Source: Lysobacterales bacterium (GTDB lineage: Bacteria > Pseudomonadota > Gammaproteobacteria > Xanthomonadales > SZUA-36). From it: DNA of 20,985 bases. A program made the position numbers and the translations under genes. Shown here one piece after another: positions 15,205-20,985 of this stretch. Under the pieces are notes generated by a model. The model was not told where the DNA came from. It did no database searches and was given only the letters and a program-made list of their open reading frames with translations. Where the stretch lies: assembly GCA_021648045.1 (NCBI GenBank), contig JAKITM010000040.1, positions 1 through 20,985 on the forward strand, given 5' to 3'. How positions within the stretch are numbered: position 1 is the stretch's first letter; every line of letters begins with the position of its first letter.

Positions 15205-17118
15205 ATGAGCGAGAAATCTACATTTCAACTGAGACTTTTTCCCCCAGTCATTTGGCGAGTACTTTGGGGGATGCTGGTTTTGGGCATTGCTTCATGCTCA
15301 ACAGACAACGTCAAGCCAAACGCCGATAACATCGACACCGCCGCTCAAAACAGATCACAAGCTCCAGAGGTGGCGAATACGGTGACCACGCAAGAAAGTT
15401 CGAGATATGACTCCGCAGTGACTCCTTCAGGGAAATTAGCCGATTTGCTAAGAATTAACTGTGATAATGAGTTATTTGAGGAAAATATAACCATTTCGGA
15501 CTCCCTACAACCGAAAGAACGAATTGATCTAGCAAAGCAGGCAGTATGTTACGGTGACGAACGCCGCGAGCAGATGGCAGAAGCATGGGGGGGCGAAACG
15601 ATCACCGTTGGCTACCTGTTTATAGGTGGAAGTTTTGCAGCGCAAAACGTCTTAGCGAACGCGGATAAATCGGTTCGGGAGCAGTCACTGATCGTAGATG
15701 TCGGACAGCCTGGGATATTGATGGGATCGGAAGATCCTGGACAACCGTGGGAACTCATTTTTATCGGCCATGAGCCCCCAGAAGGCAATCCCCTCAAGAA
15801 AATTTGGTCTAACCCCCGTGACTTCAAAAGTCCTGATAATTCGCAAATTAATGCATCCAGAAAATCGCTGGGGTACACTCTTGCGCTAAACGGGGCGGCA
15901 TTGGGTGTTCCCGTGATTCCATGCAAAGCGAAGGTCAAACATGCCTCGGAGAAGGGAGTCGAGGTGGAATGCGAATTAGTCGGAGCGTTTGTCGAAGAGA
16001 ACAAAAGAAAGGTCACCATCAAAGTCCAGCATGGAGTCGTGATTACAGCAGGATTGGGAAACCCAAAAGGGTTGGATATTTGTCGTGCTCCCTTCCAATG
16101 CCAAATTTCCGAGGAGGACAATCGTCGTTTATCGAAGGAGAGTGAAACAGGTCTTCCCTTTATGTTCAATGAGTGGCAATTATTTTCGCAGCTTCGAACT
16201 GGCAAAGATTCAGTTAATTTCAGTGGTAAAAAGCTAATTGTCATGGGCTCAGGTGCTGCCGCAGCCTCTGCGATCACGGACATACTCAACCCCAAGTATC
16301 TTTATATAAAAAATCGACCGGACAAAATATTTGTCCTTGGTACATATGATAGGTTAGACGACCCGGGAGGGTTTGCTCCATCTGTTTATACACGTGCGCG
16401 ACTTGCTTCCAAATGTTCCGTGTTTAACAAAACAACTTCTGAACGAAAGGAGAGATGCACGAGTTCCGACTACACCGAGAATGAATATTCACTCGACTAC
16501 TTTGACCTTGAATTTATTAATACTAGCGCTCGAAAGGCCGTAGTGGAGAGAGTCAACAAGGACAGCAAAGTGCGTGTCGAAGTAACTCCTGAAGCTCTTG
16601 AAGCAATTGAAGGAGACAACCTTCTTGTCTTCACTTCCAACATTTCCACTTTGAAAGCACTGTTTGAAGAGAGCAAAATCGAGTTTGAGCCTGCTAAATG
16701 CTGGTATTCGATTTCTGCTAATACTGAGCCATGTCAGCTTGAAGACGCAAAACCACATGTATTAGAAAAATACAAATTTGATGAGAATGGTGCTCCAGTT
16801 GCACTGATAGGAAGTGGTCCGATAGGTCGGCGATTCTTGGTGACGGGGACCTCCACGATTAATTTAGAGGGGACTGCCTTTAAACAGGGAAGTGAGAAAG
16901 AATGGAAAAAAATGTTAAAAGTCTACCAGAAAATGCTGGAAGACGATTATGCCAAATTGGGACAAGGCGGGATTTCAAACGTCAACCACGGAGCATTGCT
17001 ATTTCAAGGATGGCTTACGAAGGAGGCGGGAAGGCAGCTAACCAACTGGATCATCATGGACAATAAAGTTCCGATGATCGACATGTATGATCCTGATTGG
17101 GTGAGCTCAGAGGAGTAG
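15205..17118 (+). CDS. Predicted lipoprotein with Rossmann-like nucleotide-binding motifs, family not recognised
   Basis: A 637-residue protein. A hydrophobic stretch ends in GIASC, a good lipobox with C31 as the lipidated residue and S32 next, followed by a polar, Gln/Asn/Thr-rich linker to about 75. Three glycine motifs follow: YLFIGGSFAA (G141-A146) with an acidic strand end IVDVG about 25 residues on; LIVMGSGAAAAS (G348-G350) preceded by VVITAGLGNP; and ALIGSGPIG (G536-G541). Order and spacing recall two-dinucleotide-domain flavoproteins (FMO or SidA-like), with the third motif where FAD is often closed over. That is inference; I see no known family signature. A lipid-anchored, exported flavoprotein would be unusual because NADPH is not found outside the cytoplasm, and the signal has no twin-arginine motif. 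It stands alone between IS remnants, which points to horizontal transfer. Confidence 0.75.
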   Translation: MSEKSTFQLRLFPPVIWRVLWGMLVLGIASCSTDNVKPNADNIDTAAQNRSQAPEVANTVTTQESSRYDSAVTPSGKLADLLRINCDNELFEENITISDSLQPKERIDLAKQAVCYGDERREQMAEAWGGETITVGYLFIGGSFAAQNVLANADKSVREQSLIVDVGQPGILMGSEDPGQPWELIFIGHEPPEGNPLKKIWSNPRDFKSPDNSQINASRKSLGYTLALNGAALGVPVIPCKAKVKHASEKGVEVECELVGAFVEENKRKVTIKVQHGVVITAGLGNPKGLDICRAPFQCQISEEDNRRLSKESETGLPFMFNEWQLFSQLRTGKDSVNFSGKKLIVMGSGAAAASAITDILNPKYLYIKNRPDKIFVLGTYDRLDDPGGFAPSVYTRARLASKCSVFNKTTSERKERCTSSDYTENEYSLDYFDLEFINTSARKAVVERVNKDSKVRVEVTPEALEAIEGDNLLVFTSNISTLKALFEESKIEFEPAKCWYSISANTEPCQLEDAKPHVLEKYKFDENGAPVALIGSGPIGRRFLVTGTSTINLEGTAFKQGSEKEWKKMLKVYQKMLEDDYAKLGQGGISNVNHGALLFQGWLTKEAGRQLTNWIIMDNKVPMIDMYDPDWVSSEE

Positions 17119-17146
17119 AAAAGGGGTAAACTATGTTCATAAAATT

Positions 17147-17168
17147 AATGGGCAAATAATGGGCAAAT
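17147..17168 (+). repeat. Tandem 11-base duplication
   Basis: AATGGGCAAAT occurs twice in immediate succession shortly after the lipoprotein stop. It could be a slippage product, or an insertion or excision scar near the left end of the IS110 remnant. Confidence 0.6.
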
Positions 17169-17271
17169 AAATAAGAAATCACTACTAATGGAATGGTCCA
17201 CCTCTCCCATAACGGCTTCAAATGAGCGATGATGTAAATTCACAACCTAAACATCAACAGAGAGACAGACC

Positions 17272-17942
17272 ATGAAGAATAGTACCGTAAAACTGACCGT
17301 AGCTGTATTAGGAATTGACCTGGCAAAAAAAGCTTCCAATTACATGGAGTGGATAAGCACGAACATGTTGTTTTAACTAAAAAGTTAACCCGGGCAAAAT
17401 TGAAGGAATCCATTGCTCAAATGTCCGTCTGTCTTATAGGTCTTGAAGCTTGGGGCGGCGCCAATTATTGGAAACGAGTCTTTGAAAGCTACGGACATAC
17501 CGTAAAGATGATAGCTCCACAGTTTGTTAAACCTTATGTCAAATCCAACAAAAGTGATGCCGTTGATGCTGAAGCGATATGCGAAGCAGTACAACGCCCA
17601 ACGATGCGATTTGCACCCTCTAAAAGCGTTGAGCAGCAAGACATACAGGGTATACATCGTATTCGTAGTCAGGTTGTTGCAAGGCGAACAGCGCAAGCAA
17701 ATCAGATTCGGGGTTTGCTCATGGAATACGGGGTGATTATACCGAAAGGAATAGCTTATGTGCGCAAAGAAATCCCGGGTATTCTGGAAAGTACCGACAA
17801 CGAATTAACCGGATTATTTCGATCTTTGTTAAGCGGGCTTTATGATGAGATGGTACATCTGGATGAACAGTTGGCAAAACTAGCAACTAAACAGGTACGG
17901 CTAATTGACGGTTGTATAGCCAAGCCAAGCCTGAAAAAATAA
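17272..17942 (+). pseudogene. IS110-family transposase, frameshifted and C-terminally truncated
   Basis: ATG at 17272 opens MKNSTVKLTVAVLGIDLAK, the normal start of IS110 transposases with the first catalytic Asp. After a run of seven A's (17325-17331) the frame is off by one; the family sequence (SFQLHGVDKHEHVVLTKKL) continues in the next frame, so one A has been lost. The rest of the DEDD RuvC-like domain is intact: LEAWGG (usually LEACGG) and KSDAVDAEAICEA. The frame then ends at 17942 after DEQLAKLATKQ, without the Transposase_20 domain that carries the catalytic serine and makes up the last third of the usual ~340 residues. The right end is missing. It is inactive and marks the right side of the island. 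Confidence 0.85.
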
Positions 17943-17968
17943 AGAAAGTGGGTCTACTATGGAAACCA

Positions 17969-18005
17969 CCGGGGTGCGCATGGGCATAAATGCCCACCCT
18001 TGTAT
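17969..18005 (+). repeat. REP-like palindromic element, copy 2 (right border of island)
   Basis: CCGGGGTGCGCA is followed by TGGGCAT, loop AA and ATGCCCA at 17981-17996, then CCCTTGTAT. Outside the 7-base core the arms pair GGG with CCC around an unpaired TGCGCA. It matches copy 1 at 10473-10511 along its length apart from a 3-base gap and a few substitutions, and has the same orientation. It lies between the IS110 remnant and the stop of the leftward ABC ATPase gene, where it may also act as a transcript end. Confidence 0.7.
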
Positions 18006-18048
18006 GATCATCACACAGATTTGTTTCCATAGGCTGTATCTACCGGTC

Positions 18049-18852
18049 TTAGCCCGGCAAAAAGCAGCGGCCTTGATCCCAGAGCAATTGTTCTATTGGG
18101 TAGTCGTATAGCTCGGATAATTGTTTGCTGCTGAGTATTTCATCCAGCGGCCCGGCGAGGTAGCGGCCATCACCGAACAACATTAAAACATGCGAGCAGA
18201 AACGGGCGGCGAGGTTGAGGTCGTGGATGGCGATTAGGGCGGCGCTGTTATTTTTTTTATTGTTATCAGGCTCAATTAATTCTCGCAATTTTCTCATTAT
18301 TTGAATTTGATGGCCGACATCGAGGTGATTACTGGGTTCATCTAACAGCAAAAGAGGCGCTTGCTGAACCAGCATAGTAGCGAATGCCAACCGTCTGGCT
18401 TCACCCCCGGACAGGCTGCTGACATTGCGTTTTTCCAAACCGCTTAGGTCCATGTCATCTAGTGCCTGACCGACAATGGCAAAATCTGCGGCAGATTCTT
18501 GCTGCCATGCGCCTAGGTGCGGATGTCGGCCTGCCAGCGCCATTTGCTCTACGGTGGCATCAAAGGGGTAGGCGGTGTGTTGTTGTAGCAGCGCCATTTG
18601 TCGGGCAATTGTGCGTCGTGGTAATTTAGTGACTGACTGTAAGTTGCCTTCATGGGGGAGTTCTATAGCACCCGTTTGTGCTGGGCGGATGCCGGCAAGG
18701 GTATGCAATAGGGTTGATTTGCCACTGCCATTGCGCCCCAATAGAGCCCAGCATTCACCGGCTTGAATCTGCCAGTTAAAATCATCCAGCAGCACGCGCC
18801 CAGGGATGGTCAGGCCGAGGCCGCGGGTGCGCAGTAAGCAAGTGTTGCTCAT
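18049..18852 (-). CDS. ABC transporter ATPase for siderophore/heme/cobalamin import (FecE/HmuV/BtuD type)
   Basis: A 267-residue ATPase that powers uptake through the membrane protein encoded just upstream. Walker A is GRNGSGKST (39-47), the Q-loop lies near 90, the signature is LSGGE (147-151), Walker B ends LLLLDEP (167-173), the D-loop reads NHLD, and the switch His is in IAIHDL. The short, single-domain form with LAGRHPHLG after the Q-loop is typical of iron-chelate and vitamin B12 importers. Its ATG overlaps the permease stop by 4 bases (ATGA), so the two are translationally coupled. No substrate-binding protein gene is in the window, and no cobalamin riboswitch is visible upstream, so the ligand is undecided. 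Confidence 0.9.
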   Translation of the reverse strand: MSNTCLLRTRGLGLTIPGRVLLDDFNWQIQAGECWALLGRNGSGKSTLLHTLAGIRPAQTGAIELPHEGNLQSVTKLPRRTIARQMALLQQHTAYPFDATVEQMALAGRHPHLGAWQQESAADFAIVGQALDDMDLSGLEKRNVSSLSGGEARRLAFATMLVQQAPLLLLDEPSNHLDVGHQIQIMRKLRELIEPDNNKKNNSAALIAIHDLNLAARFCSHVLMLFGDGRYLAGPLDEILSSKQLSELYDYPIEQLLWDQGRCFLPG

Positions 18853-19829
18853 GAGTGGATCCTCGCGCGATGCAGCAGGTAGAGGAATAGCGGCACACCG
18901 GTTAATGCGGTAATCACACCCACCGGCAGTTGTAACGGGGCAGCTATGGTTCTTGCCATGGTGTCGGCAAGAATTAAAAAGCTGCCGCCTGCAAGTGCGC
19001 TGGCGGGTAGTAATAAACGGTGGTCATTGCTGATGAGCAGGCGCATGGCATGTGGAATAATCAGGCCGACAAAGCCGATACTGCCGGCAATGGATACCGC
19101 CATGGCAGTTAATAGTGAAGCCAGCAGGTAAATAAACCAACCCAGGTGGCGGGTATTTTCGCCTAGTGCGGCGGCGGTTACTTCACCCAACGCGAGAATG
19201 TTCAGGCTACGCGAGCGCAGCATTAGCAGTAATAGAAGTATCGGAAACGCGATCCACACAGCCAGTGGAATACGCGCATTGCTAAGATCACCCATCAGCC
19301 AGAAGAGCATGCCACGCAGGGAGTTATCCGGCCCAAGCGCAAGAATTAAACTGATTAAGGCACCCCAGCCAGCGGCTAATACAACACCGCTAAGTAACAT
19401 ACGGGTACTACTCCAAGGGCCGCTGCCACGGGAAACTGCGAACACCAACAAGATTGAAACCAGTGCCCCGGCAAATGCTGCCGCCGGAATAAAGGCAGCG
19501 GATAGTCCCAGCAACATGGCGCTTAAAGCGAAGAAGGCAGCACCTCCGGAAACACCCATAATATAGGGATCGGCAAGCGGGTTACGCAGCAATACCTGCA
19601 TTAAGCAGCCAGCCATTGCCAGCATAGCGCCGGTTAACAGTGCAGCCAGTGCGCGTGGTAGGCGCAACTGCATAACCAATTCGCGCCATTCATTTTCCCG
19701 GCCGCTAATAATTTGCCACAGGTCCGACCAACTGACGGCAACCGAGCCAACTTTTAAGGCTAGCAGCAGGCTCAGCAGGCAGACTGTAACCAGCGTAAAC
19801 AATGTGGCTTTAGGGTAATTGTGTCGCAT
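18849..19829 (-). CDS. FecCD-family ABC importer permease (BtuC/FecC-like)
   Basis: A 326-residue inner-membrane permease with about 9-10 hydrophobic segments. LRLPRALAALLTGAMLAMAG, LLRNPLADPYIMGVSGGA, SIGFVGLIIPHAMRLL and GVITALTGVPLFLYLL are hallmarks of the FecCD family (BtuC, FhuB, HmuU). The G-V-P-L-F stretch near the C-terminus and the PHAMR loop are where the ATPase docks. It works as a dimer with the ATPase encoded by the overlapping downstream gene. A periplasmic binding protein and a TonB-dependent receptor are expected elsewhere. The gene is divergent from rppH across 118 bases; I see no clear Fur box or riboswitch there. The iron-related bfd gene nearby makes an iron-chelate substrate somewhat more likely, an inference only. 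Confidence 0.92.
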   Translation of the reverse strand: MRHNYPKATLFTLVTVCLLSLLLALKVGSVAVSWSDLWQIISGRENEWRELVMQLRLPRALAALLTGAMLAMAGCLMQVLLRNPLADPYIMGVSGGAAFFALSAMLLGLSAAFIPAAAFAGALVSILLVFAVSRGSGPWSSTRMLLSGVVLAAGWGALISLILALGPDNSLRGMLFWLMGDLSNARIPLAVWIAFPILLLLLMLRSRSLNILALGEVTAAALGENTRHLGWFIYLLASLLTAMAVSIAGSIGFVGLIIPHAMRLLISNDHRLLLPASALAGGSFLILADTMARTIAAPLQLPVGVITALTGVPLFLYLLHRARIHS

Positions 19830-19947
19830 CGGTATAGTCGTATGTGGCCAAAGGAAATTTTAATCTGCTATAAATGGAAGAAATTTTACCAGTTATTGCG
19901 AATATAGATTAGCATATAGCGGATGAAATATATTTCAGGAAAACGCC

Positions 19948-20433
19948 GTGATTGATCCGGATGGTTATCGCCCGAATGTTGGTATTATTATTTACCGTGA
20001 ATCTGACGCGCGCCTTTTTTGGGGTCGTCGGGTGCACAAAAATGGCTGGCAGTTTCCCCAGGGTGGAATGAACACTGATGAAACCCCAGAAGAGGCCATG
20101 TACCGCGAACTCGAAGAAGAGACCGGTTTACAGCCAGAACATGTTGAACTGGTAGCAGCAACGCCGGGTTGGTTGCGTTATAAACTACCGCAGCGGTATG
20201 TGCGGCATCACTCCAAGCCTTTGTGTATTGGCCAGAAGCAAGTGTGGTTTTTGCTGAAATTAGTTGGTAAAGAAGAACACTTGCAGCTCGATTGTCATGA
20301 CAGTCCTGAGTTCGACTGTTTTCGTTGGGTGGATTACTGGTACCCAGCGCGTAATGTAATTTCCTTTAAGCGGGATGTTTACCGGCGTGCACTAAAACAC
20401 TTCGAGTCACATCTGGTGAATCAGCAAGCCTGA
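19948..20433 (+). CDS. rppH: RNA pyrophosphohydrolase RppH (NudH)
   Basis: A 161-residue Nudix hydrolase that removes pyrophosphate from the 5' end of mRNA and so opens it to RNase E decay. The N-terminus (IDPDGYRPNVGIII) is a hallmark of RppH. The Nudix box runs 39-61 with G39, E45, R53, E54, E57, E58 and G60, and all catalytic acids are present. FRWVDYWYPARNVISFKRDVYR near the end is the family's conserved C-terminal helix region. The start is GTG, chosen because the family signature begins directly after it and an AGGAAA site lies 5 bases upstream. In many gammaproteobacteria rppH precedes ptsP, which is not the case here. Cytoplasmic, housekeeping. Confidence 0.95.
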   Translation: MIDPDGYRPNVGIIIYRESDARLFWGRRVHKNGWQFPQGGMNTDETPEEAMYRELEEETGLQPEHVELVAATPGWLRYKLPQRYVRHHSKPLCIGQKQVWFLLKLVGKEEHLQLDCHDSPEFDCFRWVDYWYPARNVISFKRDVYRRALKHFESHLVNQQA

Positions 20434-20608
20434 ACCAGAGAGTTACAGCGGCGGTCGTCCTAGCTATTTTTACGCCCCTGCAGCTTTTCCGCCCAGCTAA
20501 TAGCGAAACCCGCTTTGGACTGGTTCAGGGCGATGAATAGAATCAGGTTGGCAATCTGATATTGGAAAATAAATCGGGCGGAAAACAGTAATTACGACAT
20601 TTTTCTAG

Positions 20609-20638
20609 TTGACAATGGTTCTCATTTGCATTTAAATA
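20609..20638 (+). promoter_or_regulatory. Candidate bfd promoter overlapped by a Fur box
   Basis: TTGACA at 20609-20614 is a perfect -35, and TTAAAT at 20632-20637 is a fair -10 at 17-base spacing. GACAATGGTTCTCATTTGC at 20611-20629 agrees with the 19-base Fur consensus at 13 positions and fills the spacer, so iron-loaded Fur would block RNA polymerase. That fits bfd, whose genes are commonly iron-repressed. Confidence 0.65.
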
Positions 20639-20667
20639 GGGTTATTCATCAAGCCTTTGGTTCCTGT

Positions 20668-20913
20668 ATGTATATCTGTATTTGCAATGCTGTCAATGAA
20701 AGCGCCATTAAAGCTGCCGCAGCGAATGGTGTAAGCACCTTGCGGGAGTTGTCGCTGGCGACTGGGCTTGCAACCGCCTGCGGAAAGTGTGCGACAGAAG
20801 CCGTGCGTATCCTTGAGCAAGCCAACGCTGATACGACTGTTGTTGGATCAATGGTAAATTCAGATATCAGTCGGGAACGTCTTTCCATTCCCGTCTTGAC
20901 TGTGGTTGCTTGA
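20668..20913 (+). CDS. bfd: Bacterioferritin-associated ferredoxin Bfd
   Basis: An 81-residue [2Fe-2S] protein that passes electrons to bacterioferritin to release stored iron when iron is short. Cysteines C4, C6, C38 and C41 (MYICICN and ACGKC) form the Bfd-type cluster site; their positions match E. coli Bfd as I recall it. E. coli Bfd has 64 residues, so there is a C-terminal extension of about 17 residues (SDISRERLSIPVLTVV) without known role. ATG at 20668 was chosen because family members start one residue before this Y-I-C; a TTG at 20626 would add 14 residues of unrelated sequence and overlap the promoter. The ribosome-binding site is weak. A bacterioferritin gene may follow to the right of the window. 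Nothing definite is seen in 20914-20985. Confidence 0.92.
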   Translation: MYICICNAVNESAIKAAAANGVSTLRELSLATGLATACGKCATEAVRILEQANADTTVVGSMVNSDISRERLSIPVLTVVA

Positions 20914-20985
20914 GTAATCCTGACGAAATAACTTAGAAATACCGTAAGAAATTCACTCCCCGCTTACCGTAGCTAACAATCAGCA

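Noticed and set aside
10465..18048. CRISPR array, integron attC sites or a phage integrase in the island
   Set aside because: I looked for regularly spaced short repeats, paired inverse-core attC motifs and a tyrosine or serine recombinase and found none. The repeats here have periods of 11, about 23, 100 and 198 bases without unique spacers.
19830..19947. Cobalamin riboswitch or Fur box upstream of the FecCD permease gene
   Set aside because: The 118-base gap is too short for a full cobalamin riboswitch before a divergent gene, and no convincing Fur-like 19-mer is visible.
20460..20591. Minus-strand 43-residue open frame (FIFQYQIANLILFIALNQS and on) between rppH and bfd
   Set aside because: Protein-like in look, but it has no ATG, is closed by a stop at 20589-20591 and matches no family I know. 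Possibly the tail of a lost gene.

Overview
The window reads as a stretch of gammaproteobacterial chromosome. RppH with a GTG start, a Bfd ferredoxin behind a Fur-like box, an AbgT-family carrier and a GMC oxidoreductase all fit a free-living, probably aquatic, heterotroph. I cannot name the genus. The backbone genes (1-10464 and 18049-20985) look intact and have mixed, mid-range base composition. The middle (about 10473-18005) looks by eye AT-richer in places, is packed with broken genes, and reads as an accessory island.

Layout. 1-412: the 3' end of an FG-GAP/beta-propeller repeat protein. 617-3118: two minus-strand genes, a GMC flavin oxidoreductase and a MOSC-domain protein. 3250-8785: a tightly packed plus-strand operon of an RND efflux permease, its periplasmic adaptor and an NTT/TLC-type carrier (gaps of 2 and -1 bases). 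8923-10464: an AbgT-family transporter. 18049-19829: a minus-strand FecCD permease/ATPase pair for a siderophore, heme or cobalamin importer. 19948-20433: rppH. 20668-20913: bfd.

The island starts 8 bases after abgT and ends just before the ABC ATPase gene. It is bracketed by two copies, in the same orientation, of a 36-39 base palindromic REP-like element (10473-10511 and 17969-18005). Inside lie a scrap of a type I restriction HsdR gene, a DUF3800 gene lacking a conserved Asp, a DUF6088 (AbiEi-like) gene with an apparent internal deletion, a HEPN-type Abi_2 gene split by a one-base frameshift, a small protein with a possible nuclease motif, and remnants of IS66, IS200 and IS110 transposases. 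Two ~100-base direct-repeat blocks flank the Abi_2 part, and a 100-base-period tandem repeat lies beside one of them. The only large intact gene in the island is a 637-residue predicted lipoprotein with three Rossmann-like glycine motifs, which I cannot assign to a known family.

How the genes fit together: the RND trio would act as an envelope efflux unit using an outer-membrane channel from elsewhere. The ABC pair and bfd may both serve iron supply (import, and iron release from bacterioferritin). The island looks like a decayed defence and insertion-sequence hotspot rather than a working new system. The most unusual items are the bracketing repeats, the duplicated palindromic operator, the DUF6088-DUF3800 pairing and the lipid-anchored flavoprotein-like gene.
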